A stretch of 64,000 nt of DNA from Sympetrum striolatum (lineage: Eukaryota; Arthropoda; Insecta; Odonata; Libellulidae), in contig OX388349.1 in the NCBI GenBank assembly GCA_947579665.1, positions 75,024,841 to 75,088,840 on the forward strand, written 5' to 3'. The stretch's first letter is position 1, and each line of letters begins with the position of its first letter. Under the pieces are notes generated by a model. The model worked only from the letters and a program-made list of their open reading frames with translations, made no database searches and had not been told where the DNA came from. The translations under genes were made by a program, and so were the position numbers. Positions 1 through 11,728 of this stretch are shown here, piece by piece.

Positions 1-11
1 GTTTTTTATAG

Positions 12-3000
12 GCACTTGAGTCTCAAGGTCACTCTTTTTCTGCTGGAATGCTTTCCTCTCTTCTTGATTTGTATTTGAAGCAAAGTATGCTGAAAGAGTC
101 TGAAGAGATGTATCTGAGGATTAGAAAATATCATCCAACATTCAAGGTGGATGACCATAAAGTTCTTGATGTTGCTACTTTGTTGTCTAAGTATGGACAT
201 ATCAAGGGTAAGTTTCGATTATAGCAATAAGTTGATGTGAATGTCAAAAATTTATTTCAAGAGTTGGATGATACATTTCGAGAGTTGGAAGAAGATACAG
301 TAGAACCCCGTTTTTACGAACCTCGATTTTACGAAGTGACACAGTTTTACGAACCATTCCGCCGGTCCCGATCTTTGTACATGTAAAATGACCTCGGTTT
401 TACGTAAAACCTCGATTTCATGTTTTACGAAGTGAGAAGCCGGTCCCTAGGAGTGAATGAACCCCGGTTTTACGAAGTATTTGAAATTGTTTTGTCGCAT
501 TGAGCTCAATACAACGGGATGACGATCGCCGTAAACAGGAGCAGCTGAATCCAGATCGTCTATGTTGGGAAGACCCTCATCCCATGTATTTTAGATGGGA
601 AAATGTGAAAATTTCGTAGGATACAAAGATTTTGATTACTGTTTTCGCGAAAAATGATAGCTTATAAGACGTAGCCGTGCTCTTTCTTTATTCATCATGC
701 TTTCTGGTAATATCGCGAATCCACGACCTGGGGTCGTATTGACCAGCAGTTTTCAGTAGTATATGGTTTCTATTTGGACGAAAGATTGAGAGAATAGAGC
801 ATGATAAGAATTTGTTTTCGACTTGGGGAGTTTTGGGCTCAGATCTTGGCTACTAAATTGGAGTGCGACATCTTAAAATGCTTAAGGCTGCTGCAGGGAT
901 TTCGGATTTTAGCTGGTTAGTAAAAGCTTGAAAAATAATGGTTGGATGGTGGACACCCTGAGAAAGGTTGGTCTCCAAGCGAGGAAAAGTCGCGCGCGTA
1001 CAGTCAGAATCTCTCTCTGCGCGAGGTGGCCTGTGTTGTGATATCCCGTGTGCCTATCAGAAAAATAATGGATAAAACATCGCTGACCAAGAAAAGGAGG
1101 AAGTCCCTGAGTTTGGTCACCAAAAGGTCAATTCGAAAGGAAGTACGTGATCGCGGGCAGACAAAAAATTCTGAAGGAGAAGGCTCAGGTTTAGGCTCTT
1201 AAACTGAAGTGCGACAACATTAAAGCCTCAAATGGGTGGCTTGATAGATTCAAGAAAAGATACGGAATCACTTCAATGAAAATCTGTGGAGAAGAAGGTA
1301 GCATCAACACAAAAGACGTTGAGCAGTGGCATGAAATAAACGATGACATTGTGTCTAAATATTTCCCTCGAGATATATACAACCTGGATGAAACAGGTTT
1401 GTTTTTCAAGGCATCACCTGACTCCATCCTCGGAACCCGTGGTGAAAAATGTCGCGGAGGTAAAAAATCTAAGGATAGGGTTACAGTAATGCTGATATGT
1501 AACCAAGATCGATCTGAAAAGTTGAAACCAGTTGTGATTGCAAAATCAAGAGCTCCGCGTTGATTCAAGAACGTGAAAAATTTGCCTGTTTTGTATGAAA
1601 GTAATAAAAAAGCATGGATGGCGATGGGCATTTTTCAGAAGCAAATTATCTTCTTGCAGAGGAAGAGCGCATGCGAGAATTGCAATGTACTACTTCTTGT
1701 AGATAATGCCCCAGTTCATAAAATAAGCGGAGTAGTGCTCCCAAACGTACTTTTTCTGAGTCCAAATAGCACCAGTAAGATGCAACCGCTGGACATGGGA
1801 ATATTTAACAACTATAAAGTCCACTACCGAAGATTTCTCGTCCAGCACTATCTTCGGACGCTTGGTAAGTTCTATTTATTTTCTATTATCTTGTGTATAA
1901 GAAATACCTACTACCTATATATATCCTTTGCGACGAGTATATATCCTTTGCGACCTCCATATTTTCTCTGGAATTCTTTAATTTTAGCAATATGATAGCC
2001 GCCGCAACCCCATCGCAGAACTTTGGTGAACCCTTTACTTGAAAGTAGCATTCCTGTGGGAGTTCTTCTCTGCAGCTGTCATGGAAATTAGTTTAATTAA
2101 AGAATACTAAATTTGTTGTAATACGTTACTATTTCTTAAATTTTGATGCATTTTCAATACGTAATTTATTAATTAAAAGTGTTTTACGTGGTTAGGTAAG
2201 AATTTGCGATCGCGACTTATGATTTGTGACGCGACAAGATCGTTTAAAGTAGCCGCGAGTAAGTAGTTCTCGAAAATCACCGCTAAACGTCAGCGTAGTA
2301 GAACGCATATATAAAATAGAGGGAGTTTCAAATTAACTTAAGTAAAGTTCTTAAATGACTTAAAATATTTACGAGCTAGTTTCTTGGAATTCATGGCTAT
2401 CAGTTTCATTCACTTTGACTTATGTGAGTCTCCTAGGCTTTGATATAAGGTGTATGCTATAAAGGGAATCAGTATAATCGTAGTCTTATTTTTAAATCCT
2501 TTCAATTTGATGCAGATATACTGCACATTGGCTGCTGGAGAGCCATGTCGGTAACGCTCGTGACTCATGAGGAATCGGTTCTGATTTCAAATCCTGGTGG
2601 GAGCACATGGGCAAAATGACCTAAGCTGTCAAAGCGCTTTTAACAAACTACTACTACTATAGTGCACACAGAGAATTGCATGTGATATCTATTGTTTTCT
2701 TTCTGAATGAGCTTGTGACTCTTATTTGACACAGAAATTAGTTTGATTTCATCCTCATAATTATTTGACAAGTTTAGACCTGCATAGTTTATCTTTCTGC
2801 TAGCAGAGCTTTAGTACGCATACATTTGTTGCTGATCAAGCCTCTGATGTGCCTCCATGGACATTGTTGCATGCTGTGCGAGGAATTGCCAGAGCATGAG
2901 ACAGTGCCACTGCAAACACTATTTCTAACTGTAGGAGATCAGCTGGTTTTGGTGACACATCAATTATAGAGACAGAGGAGTTAGTGGAGGTTCCCACACT

Positions 3001-6000
3001 ACAGGACCTCCTTAGTAAAGAAATGGCACAACTAAATCAGTACATCCCAGATGCATCCTCACATGCTGAGTCATATGTCAAGTGTGACTCTCATGTGATG
3101 ACGCATAACTGCAGTGAATTTAGTGAAGACGAAGAAGATGAAGTGAACTTAGATAGCTCTTCTACAAGCTATGAAGATGACCCAGAAGCACCTTCCCCCC
3201 TACAAGGAATGAATTAAGACACTCTATAAAAGTGCTTCACAATTTTCAGATGTTTACTGATGGTGTACCTGATTTATACAATTATTACCTTTCAGGTATT
3301 GAGAAAATCACCTCGTCTTTCATTGAAGCTTCCAAAAAAAATAAAAATTGAAGATTATTTTAAAAAGTAAAAAGTTTGGAATTTTTTTTCTGTTGTATTA
3401 AACATTAAACTGGATGTATAATTCATTTTATTGAAATACCACCTTCCTTTCAATCCCATTTAACATTATGCACTGTGTTACTGAACTTGGATTCTTATTG
3501 TAGAGATTTCGATTGCTTGAAAGAAAACCTCAAATTTACGAAGCCCGAATTTTACAAAGTGCAAATTTTTTGGTCCCTTCAACTTCGTAAAATTGAGGTT
3601 CTACTGTAATTGATTGTGGTGAATGATATCCTAGAATTGAAGGAATTCTTGCAATCTGTGCGCATAAGTTGGGTCCACAGAGCAGTTTAGTACTGAAATC
3701 CTAAATGGACAGCTAGTGTTTTAAGTTTTGCCTTGTTCAATTTAGGGAAAGGAACAATTATTTATTCTCCTAAAACCTTTCTTGTTAAAATTTATCACAC
3801 CAAATGAAATCCCATCTTTTACACTTTTAACTGATGAATTCAGCTTTTGAAAAATCTAAATCTATTTTACCTAAATTAAATTTAAAAATTTTAATTAATT
3901 AATCACAAATCTCGGAGTTTAATTCATTTTCGTTTCGGTAAGCGGGTAATCAATATAGCCCAACTGCCAATATTCTGTCTTCTAATTTTTCACAGTCAAT
4001 TTAATTGTGGTAATCTATCCTGACGGAACTCCTGGTTTTATCATAATTTGAAAATATTTATTTAGGCTGTTTTGCACATGCGTCATATCCCCTCCCTGCT
4101 TGTTATTGCTAGGGGAAAATAAATTGCATGTTACAATGGGTTTATTCTATAAAAAATAGCTATACTTGGTCATACGATGAACCTTAAAATCAGATCTCCA
4201 AGACCCTGATCTTGGAGATTCTCTGAAATGATTCCATATCCCATAACTTTGGATTGCATCCATCTAATAAAGAATTTTTTTTTGTTTTGCCTCTATTAAG
4301 AACCAATTTTCAAATGCCAGAACTGTTTCCTTCTCCCTTTGTAATCATGATATAAATTGCATAATATGACAAAGAATAACTGCAGTGTTTACGAAATGCT
4401 CATTCATCAAGGCCTAGAAAAACAAAAATAATTTTGTGAATGTTTACAAAAATACTGTTAGATATATAATTACCACACTAGATAGATGTGGTAATTTGAA
4501 TCTGTATCCATTTGCTATATGTTATGGACAAAAGCTTTCCTGCCCCTATTTGGCAATTGTCTGTTTACTACATGCAGGGCTACCATCGATTGGGAGCCAA
4601 AACTAAGCACATTCGGACCCAAAAATAAAATTTCTCACCTGAAAATAAGACACAATTGGTAAAGCAGTTTTATTCACAATATTTTGCATTGCCAATGATT
4701 TCCTCCAGCAATTCTTTGTCTTTCAAAAGCAGTTCATGCACCTAACTACAGGTCATGTTGAGATTTATAAAGAAGGAATTATCCTTCACACTACATGTAA
4801 TAAATTGTCACGACTATCTGTCAATTGTTTTCACTTAAACTGTTTAAGTTCCTCAAGTTTAAGCTTTCTTTAATATTTAAACTCCCTCAAGTTCTCTCAC
4901 AGGCCCTTCTTATTACATACAATCTTGGAGACCATTCGATTTTCTTCGATATGGATTAAATAAGTCAAAATAATCATGCCTTATGCAAAATAATCACATT
5001 TCCTAGAAATAAGAACAATTTCATTTTCCAAGATTTTGTCCTTTAAAATAAGCATGATTCTTAGTAATAAGCATGTTAAGGCAGACCCCAGCAATGCTAA
5101 AATCATCATTTTTGGTGATTTTTTCCATTTCAACCAAATATCCTAAGATTTTTGCCTTAAAATTTAATATATCGATCAAAATATGCTCCAATTTTTACCA
5201 TAAATCTCAATTTCTTAACACGAAAAAATGGTAATTTACGTTGATTTTTATTCCATTTCAAACAATAAATCCTACGATATATGCCTGAAAATTTATTATA
5301 TCAATCAAAATTGTTTAATTTTTTGACAAGAGTCTCAATTTCTTAATGGGAAAATGTATTTTTTTGTTGATAATTGTTTCTTACGAAAGAAAAAATCCTA
5401 TGATTTCTGCCAAAAAATTATTTCGATCAGAATTTGATTTATTTTTAATCTAAAATCTCAATTATTTAATGGGAAGAAGTATTCTTTTTGCTGATAATTG
5501 TTCCTTTTTGAAGAGAAATGATTTATGTGTAAAAATTAAATATATTGACCAAAAATCTCAATGATGTTGAAAACACGAACTTGGTCTTGTAATGTAGGAT
5601 GATTAATGGGTAGAAAGGGGATAGTTCTTGAAAAAATTTGATGATTTGAGTCTTGGGGAATATTCATTCCTGTCTGTGAAGGTTTTGGGAATATACAGAA
5701 TTTGAGTTTGTTTTGTGTTCTGGTTATTTTTGGATCTAAAAACAGGAGTGTGCTGTTGATTTCTTCTTTGCAAGTGAATTTTATGATCTCATGTTAACCT
5801 TTTAATTTCTCTATGAAATGAAATTGAAAATACTAGAAATCCTGTTGTTCCTGCATTTTATTTCTAATCGCATTTTATTGGCATATTCTTTATTTTTCCT
5901 ACTTAGCCATCTTTATAGTATATAAAAAGGTGGAAATGAAGCAATAAATCACTTTTTAGGAAATTTTAAGAGCGAATTCAATTAAATATATCAAAATAGA

Positions 6001-7023
6001 ATAATTCTAATAAAGTGTTTCGATTTTTTACTCTACCCTGAGTGAATTTATGCAATTGTTCTTATGGAGCGAAGAACTGAATGGATCCAATCATTTGTTA
6101 GAACTGAGTGATTCATTCCTTGAGAGGAAGTGAGTGGAAAATCGAATAGATCTATTCCATTTTTTCTCTCATTTACTTGATACACATTGAAGAGAAGAGA
6201 ATAGAAGTGGTGCGTTATCCCATTGAGAAAAGTCTGGCAGGGATATGTGATGCTGATGAAATGTGAATAAAGATATCTTATAAATATCTGATCTGATATC
6301 CCACCAGCCAGGTGTTACCGCCCCTGCCCCTTACCAGCAATTGCATCCTGTCCAGCCCACGAAAGCGAGTGAATTCATTTGAATGCAAACAATCGAATAA
6401 ATTCCATAACAGTTAAATAACTATTCTATTGTTTTTTCAATTGATTGTTCCATCTCTAATTATCACCACAAAATTCTATGGTATGTTTACCAGACCTGTT
6501 GTTATGAGTGAATCTCTAATTTTTATGCATCACAATGCCTACAGATACAGGTTAAAACTTTTCATTAAATATTATAAATGAATTCCTCTCGGGTTGTTGG
6601 TGTCAGTGGAATTCATCAACATCACAATGCTGAGAACTCGAGAGGAATTCATTCACAGCATTCGCTGGGAAAGAACCAAGTCTTTCTGATATTATGAACT
6701 TCGTAGAGTGATGCAAATCATTTCTTTTTATAGATGCATTGGACATTTTGGAGGAACATTCTCATAGAGTGCAAGTGAAACCTGGGCAAGCATTTGAGAA
6801 GAATGTGCTGTTGTTTTTGAAATCTGTTCATGTTTCATTGGGTCAAGGCTCCAAGAATGATACTGAGAAGCCAAATAAAAAAGGACCTGATGCTGCAGTT
6901 AAAAATGACAAGATTGAAAATCTGACTGTACAAAGAATTTTAAAGAAACTCATTGATTTAAAATATGTAACTAATCCACCCTCAAGGTACCTAACTGACT
7001 TTGCAAAAGAAACTGAAATATAG
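12..7023 (+). CDS. 3' end of a pentatricopeptide-repeat protein, LRPPRC/BSF-like (partial, two exons)
   Basis: Two exons join in frame. Exon A is 12-207, preceded by a T-rich acceptor ending AG at 10-11 and followed by GTAAGT. Exon B is 6734-7023, after TTTTTATAG and ending in TAG. Together they give 161 residues, with the protein's start to the left of the window. The junction reads KYGHIK-D-ALDILEEHSHR. This is the helix-turn-helix style of a PPR unit (a 'G.I..AL.ILEE' pattern) after a preceding unit with LLDLYLKQSMLKESEEMYLRI. The C-terminal part is lysine-rich. PPR proteins of this family bind mitochondrial or other RNA and stabilise it; LRPPRC/bicoid stability factor is my best guess by feel, not by a search. 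An alternative ending splices the GTACCT donor near 6990 to an open frame near 7179 in the same phase; I kept the direct stop. Confidence 0.6.
942..3217 (+). pseudogene. Broken pogo/Tigger-type transposase (CENP-B HTH and DDE_1 domains)
   Basis: The relic is read in pieces. Around 942-1202 is a basic DNA-binding segment out of frame with the rest. From about 1205 to 1860 comes the DDE_1 nuclease core. Three catalytic acidic residues can be seen in one frame: D in NLDETGLF (codon 1387-1389), D in LLLVDNAPVH (1702-1704) and D in MQPLDMGIF (1792-1794), the D-D-D set of pogo transposases. One in-frame TGA (1561-1563) interrupts the core. After about 1865 homology fades, and the sequence at 2000-2750 looks unrelated apart from a SINE. 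The acidic C-terminal tail is recognisable at 2984-3217 (EDEEDEVNL, YEDDPEAP). The stop and frame breaks mean it cannot make a working enzyme. Confidence 0.8.
2531..2660 (+). mobile_element. tRNA-derived SINE with (CTA)n tail
   Basis: A tRNA-like head starts near 2531. It has an A-box-like AGCCATGTCGGTAACG, then a B-box-like GATTTCAAATCC about 50 bases later, then a short body ending in CTACTACTACTA at 2649-2659. A pol III promoter pair followed by a trinucleotide tail is the layout of an insect SINE. It sits inside the Tigger-type element, so it is younger than that insertion or arrived with it. No clear target duplication was found. Confidence 0.6.
5095..5575. repeat. AT-rich minisatellite, about four units of 100-128 bp
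   Basis: The anchor TCTCAAT recurs at 5205, 5333, 5456 and 5556, with spacings of 128, 123 and 100. Between anchors each unit repeats, in order, a TTGAT(T/A)ATT-like block, TCCTA(C/A/T)GAT, TGCC, then AATATATCGATCA-like text and the AATCTCAATTTCTTAA block. The units are diverged, the last one most. It lies in the intron of the PPR gene. The rest of 3607-6733 is AT-rich intron with no other structure I could support. Confidence 0.7.
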
Positions 7024-7573
7024 TTAGAAAATTATTTAAAATACATTATGTACAATATTGTAGTTGTATTCATAATAGCTGCCTTATATTATGTATATTG
7101 TCAAATGCTATTTTATTTAAAATATTTTAATATAATTTGTTTGGTAATTATTTTACAATATCTACTGCAAAAAGATGTATTACCAAACCAGAAGAACTCC
7201 ATGGACAGGTTTATTCAGTGGAGATGCACTCTTGGTTAAAATTAAATTACAGAGTACAACACAGTTCTGGAACCTATTTAACCAAAGTATCTAAAATATC
7301 TTTACTATTAAATACTATACAATCCCATTGCCATGAAATAATGAGTCATCAGTGGTTATTGCCTGGGAAACTGGTAGGGCAATTAATGATATGACTGCTA
7401 TAAAAGGTGAAAAGGGAAGAAGAAATATAGAAAGGTGAAAAAGAGGAGATGGAAAGTAGGGAGGACTTACTGCTGCAGTTATTCTGTTGGTGTTTCGCAT
7501 TATCACAGCATGAGAAGCTCAGGAAGGTGGAGATTGATGCACATCTATTATATATAGATGCTTCTCCGGATTC

Positions 7574-7602
7574 ATTCATGTATATAGATAGATAGATAGA
7601 TA
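7574..7602. repeat. GATA microsatellite
   Basis: The sequence TAGATAGATAGATAGATAGG lies immediately left of the B-box tandem array. A comparable AT-rich tract precedes the related single copy at 24.9 kb, so the simple repeat may mark the edge of that element family. Confidence 0.8.
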
Positions 7603-7605
7603 GGA

Positions 7606-8610
7606 TACTAATTCACAGCCTAAACCACAAGCGTGATTGACTTGAAATTTTTATGACGTATTGGCCATAACGTGTAACCGCAAGAAAAAATGTGATTTTG
7701 AACCTCAGTGTCATAGGTTCGATTCCAGAGGGCCCCAAAGTCCCGATTTTTCCCATTTAAATGCATTGCTTTGATTTTCAGGAATTAAAAAAAAATACTT
7801 ACCGGATAGGTAATGAATCGAAACTCAAGGAGCCTATATATATGGTCATGATCTATTGAAAACATAAATGACTTTTACAGTAAATATCCTGGGTTCGATG
7901 CTAGGTTGATGCAAAAATCGGCCATTTGAAATACATTGAGGTAGATTTTCATTATTTTTTTTCATGCACTTATCGAAATGATAGGAAGTTCTCGCTTTTA
8001 TGGAAGATGTATATTAAGCATAGATTTTTGAAAAAAATGTAAATAAGACCTTATTGTTCCTGGGTTCGATGCCGGAGCATATAAAAGTTTCTCTCATAAG
8101 GAATATAAGGGAAAAGTAAGATGTCATTTGAGGCAGTTGCACCTATTATTTCTGCTTGAATTTTCACACATGGTTAAAGAATGTTATCGTCTTTAGTGCT
8201 GCATAGAAAGTATTACCAGAAAGACCAGGGTTCGAAGCCAGATGGTAAATATACCCCCCATTTAAAATGCATTGAGTTAGTTTTCATTATTTATTTTGAT
8301 GTATTAATCGAAATAATAGGAAAATCTTGCTTTGCTAGAAGATGTATATTAAGACTCGGTTTGAGAAAAAAATTAGATATGACCATGCTGTACCAGGGTT
8401 CGATGCCAGAGAAATTAAAATTTCTCTCATAAGGAATATATGGGAAAAGTAGGACGTCCTTTGGGGCATTTAAAGCCAACATTTCCACTTGAATTTTCAA
8501 ACATAGTTAGAGGTGGTGATTTTCTGTTGTACTACATTGGATGTATCACCAGAGAGACCCGTGTTCTATGCCAGACGATTAAATTGCAGCGAATTTTAAG
8601 AATATTTTCA
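7606..8610. repeat. Tandem array of ~168-bp monomers, each with a B-box-like GGTTCGATGCC motif
   Basis: The motif (G/A)GGTTCGATGCC and close variants recurs at 7715, 7891, 8062, 8228, 8396 and 8561. The spacings are 176, 171, 166, 168 and 165 bases. The monomers are of two kinds. Type A (7715, 7891, 8228, probably 8561) has a CCATTT(A/G)AAATGCATTG-like block followed by TTTTCATTATTT and GAAGATGTATATTAAG. Type B (8062, 8396) has AAGTTTCTCTCATAAGGAAT then GGGAAAAGTA. The order is A-A-B-A-B-A, so the recent unit of amplification is an A+B dimer of about 335 bp. The motif fits the pol III B-box consensus GGTTCGANNCC. A single related copy is at 24931-25080. Confidence 0.8.
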
Positions 8611-8715
8611 ATCTTTTTTTTCTTTTTTTTTTCTTTTTAGGACCGTACCGATATGATGCCCATATGAAATAAGTGTTGTCGATCTGCTTGCAGTATGCAA
8701 GCTACATTTTACTCG

Positions 8716-8741
8716 TATATATATATATATATATATATATT
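8716..8741. repeat. (TA)n microsatellite
   Basis: An uninterrupted TA run in the spacer right of the tandem array. A similar (AT)n run is at about 36047-36069 in the clathrin light-chain intron. Confidence 0.9.
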
Positions 8742-9109
8742 ACTAATTGTTTTGCAGATGCCATCTTGCTCCGCTCAAAAAGTTCTGAATTTGCTAAGAT
8801 ATATGCCACATTAAAGATAATTAAATCACTCAGCCACCCTCAGCATTTCAAGGCTTGTAATACACAAACCTAATTTACCAGAAAGTAATGCTGATATTTT
8901 TGAGTATTTCTTAGAAATGTTATAAATAGGGAAAGAAAATGTAAATGATATAAAGCAAATTCCAGATGGCTGTAATGAGGAGTGATCAATATGCATATAA
9001 TGTTAATTTATGTTTGACAACAATTCCATTATCTGTAAAACGTTACTACCTTTAAGGAAGATAGTGCTTTATGCTTAGAAGCAATAGGATTTGAAAGAGA
9101 ATATTATTA

Positions 9110-9960
9110 TTATATCACTCTTTATTTGGTGAGGTCCATGTGTCTCTCTTTTACACATGACCTCAGAAGTCAAAGATGGTACAGTAATAAAAAACTCGTT
9201 AACACAGATACGAATTGAATCACTAAGATAAGGATTTCCTTGTCTTCGATTTTGATTCTAGGTATTCTCAAATAATCAATGTTGCTAAGATTTCTCCAGT
9301 TTCCAAATATTATGGCTTTAAATTTAGTTAGAATTATGCTGAAAGATAATCGTTTATATGAAAGAGAGATCCCTATTAGTAATTTCAAGATATTTTGTTA
9401 TTTTTTTGGGTAATTGGATCGATAGATCTGTAGATTGTCTGTGTACAGATGGTAAGGAGTGTGATCACTCATTGAGTGCAATGCTTCACCTTAATCCTTG
9501 GGGCTAACTTGTGTTTGATTATGTATGAAGAATATGTTTGTATCATCTGGTGTTATAACGAGAGAAAATTCTTACGTTTTTGCTATGCCTAGTTTAGATG
9601 GTGTATTTCATAGAGTCTTGCTGTATAGTACTTAAGATGATTATTTGTGTTTTTGGCTTTAGATTTCCATATCGTATTTTTAACTTTATTACAAAGTGCT
9701 TTGAATATGTCTGAATCACATAGTAGTTTTACGATTTTGTTTAGCCTCAAAGAAATGTTCCTTCCTTGCATTAATGGTAGGATATAGCTATTGATCTTCG
9801 GTGTTGGTTTATTTTTATCCATCTTTTTAAGAGGAATGTGCAGAGTTACTACTATGGTTTCAAAATTATTCTGCAAATCGATTTTACCATTAATGTAGAA
9901 GGAGTTTTTGAGGAAAACATAACATTGTGTTTATGTTTTAAAATCAAGGTAAGTAATAAT
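9110..9960 (-). mobile_element. Possible degenerate retroelement fragment
   Basis: Read on the minus strand there is an open stretch of 95 codons (9876-9589) with lysine-rich, protein-like text such as IPLKKMDKNKPTPKIN, and a second of 72 codons at 9388-9170. The minus-strand 3' end finishes in a TAATAATAT-rich tail near 9100-9115, as LINE insertions often do. I cannot name a domain in either stretch, and stops separate them. It may equally be non-coding spacer. Confidence 0.25.
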
Positions 9961-10271
9961 TTCCCGCTTCTGTCTATCAGTGCTGATAGTATAGTTTAGA
10001 ATTATTGCATCATGTGCAGATTTACTTGGTGCAGGTAATTGACCATGGTTTAGAACATTTTTTGATTGTTTACTATGAAGAAGTCCGAACAGGAAGCAGA
10101 TTACTTGGTGACAAAAGTACGATTCAAGAGGAGGATGTCAGAATTTAATGATTGGGTAACGGGGGTAAATGATACTACATATTATCATGTTTACCCTCAT
10201 GGGTAAATAGATTGGACATGGAATTGTTTATGCAGATATCCATTTTGAAATTGCCCATTATAAATACAATA

Positions 10272-10370
10272 CATGCCGGCGTATAAATTGATCCGGTGTA
10301 TAAGTCGACCCCTAAAAGTTTGAGGCGAATTTCAGGTTTTAGTCTTATGTTCAGCGTATAAGTCGACCAA
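10272..10370. repeat. Short dispersed repeat with repeated GTATAAGTCGACC
   Basis: The string GTATAAGTCGACC occurs at about 10298-10310 and 10356-10368, and a variant GTATAAATTGATCC at 10281-10294. Such 'GTATAAGTCGACC' strings are, to my recollection, common in small non-autonomous DNA transposons of animals. The boundaries are not clear here, so I report only the repeated core. Confidence 0.45.
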
Positions 10371-10789
10371 AAAAAATGTAATACCACTTCCCCAGCTCTC
10401 CCTATTCTTGGTGATAATAGGCAATTGACATTGATAGCATGACGACATTTAAATTTAGGATTTATCTAATTATTTACAAATTAAATTTAAGATTTATCTA
10501 TTATATATGCAATTTTACAAGGATCATCAGTTTTCTTTGCAAGTGGCATAATTTTACGCAAAAATATAGTTGTTTTAACCAAAAACAATTACGACAATTT
10601 TGATTTTTTGTCAAAATTTTGAAACTTCGAGGAAAAAATTCTCACAGAATATGTATTATTATTATGGGTAAATTTCTAGTGTGAAACTAGAAATTTACCT
10701 TATTATGATAGAAGGGTAAATATGATTTATTTATTCATTTTCACGGGATAAACCCTTTTACATAAAAAGTAGACATTTTTATTCATTAA

Positions 10790-10881
10790 CCCTCATCCGG
10801 GCGCCGCACACCTCCAGGCAAAAATTGCACGCGCTTCTATGAATGTGACGGTAAACTACCGTCCACGCGCCCGGATGAAGG
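10790..10881. mobile_element. piggyBac-type MITE (92 bp) with TTAA target duplication
   Basis: The element is flanked by TTAA on both sides (10786-10789 and 10882-10885). Its ends are inverted: CCCTCATCCGGGCGC at the left, and at the right the reverse of CCTTCATCCGGGCGC, differing at one base. A TTAA duplication plus termini beginning CC(C/T)T is the signature of piggyBac-like transposons. The interior is too short to code for anything and is GC-richer than its surroundings. Confidence 0.85.
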
Positions 10882-11179
10882 TTAATAAAAAGAAAGTAAA
10901 GAGAATAATAGAAAAACATAATAATAACATCATAAAAGAATATATAAATATTTACATTGTCAATATTAACCATAAGACTAAATATTAGTTAACTAAATTT
11001 GATATTTGAATCATAAGAACCATAATATATGAATAATTACAATGACATGTTTAAAATGAATGAATTTACCTTAGCATTGATTAAATACAATTATGCAACC
11101 CAGCTTAATAGCTATAGCTAAGCCTATAGGCCCAAGTCGCAATGAGGCGTTCTCCACAATAACTGAACTAAATTCATTG

Positions 11180-11728
11180 TAGATTGAATTAAAAAAGGAA
11201 ATTGAAGACCTCAAACAGCAATTGCCTTTTTCCTGTGCACGTGCCGGTGATAACAATATTGAATCTGTGATAGAAGAAATAAACGATCGTAGAATCAGGG
11301 CGAAGAATGTACTTTAGTTTGGTGTGAGTAAATGTCCAAAACGATGAACGATTTGCAACATGATGAAGAATTAGTATCCCGGATACTGAAAGAATTCCCT
11401 TCCTCTCAAAACAAAAACATACGAACTGTTCCGAACTGTTCGTTCAGGAAGACAACAAACCAACGCCATCAGACCATTGAAGGTAATTTTTGGAAAAGAA
11501 AGTGAGGCAACTGAATTCTTTTTCAATTTCATGAAGGCCAAGAAGTCATCACCTCAACTTCTTAATAATTTATCTATTAATAGAGATAATACAGAGTATG
11601 AACGGAAACACTTCCAAAAGCTACGAGAGGAGCTTCGAGTGAGGACTGATAATGGCGAGAGCGGGTTAGTAATAAAATATATTAATGACATTCCAAGAAT
11701 TATTTTGAGATCTTCTCCAAAAAACTAA
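11180..11728 (+). pseudogene. LINE ORF1 relic (non-LTR retrotransposon)
   Basis: From 11477 an open frame of 83 codons reads VIFGKESEATEFFFNFMKAK, later YERKHFQKLREELRVRTDNG and then LVIKYINDIPRI. This is the pattern of the ORF1 protein C-terminal half in insect non-LTR elements ('Y...L..EL..R...GE..L.IKYI.G.P.I'). Upstream, in another frame and with stops, EIEDLKQQLPF and IEEINDRRIRAKNVL match the coiled-coil and 'RAKN..' region of the same ORF. No endonuclease or reverse transcriptase follows, so the copy is truncated as well as broken. It ends about 1 kb before the coiled-coil gene. Confidence 0.65.

Larger units (their letters stand above)
298..3606 (+). mobile_element. pogo/Tigger-type Tc1-mariner DNA transposon with TA duplication, inactivated
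   Basis: The element lies inside the intron of the PPR gene. It begins CAGTAGAACC at 298 and ends GGTTCTACTG at 3606, and both ends are flanked by TA (296-297 and 3607-3608), the Tc1/mariner target duplication. The subterminal parts also mirror each other: TTTTACGAA near 340 and TTCGTAAAATTGAGG near 3584-3598. The interior encodes a CENP-B/DDE_1 type transposase relic (942-3217). The total of 3309 bp is longer than a typical Tigger, partly because of a SINE inserted at about 2531-2660. Confidence 0.88.

Noticed and set aside
230..297. Possible extra exon of the PPR gene beginning after TTTATTTCAAG
   Set aside because: It reads in frame (ELDDTFRELEED) but runs directly into the transposon and has no donor. 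Joining 207 straight to 6734 gives a proper PPR pattern.
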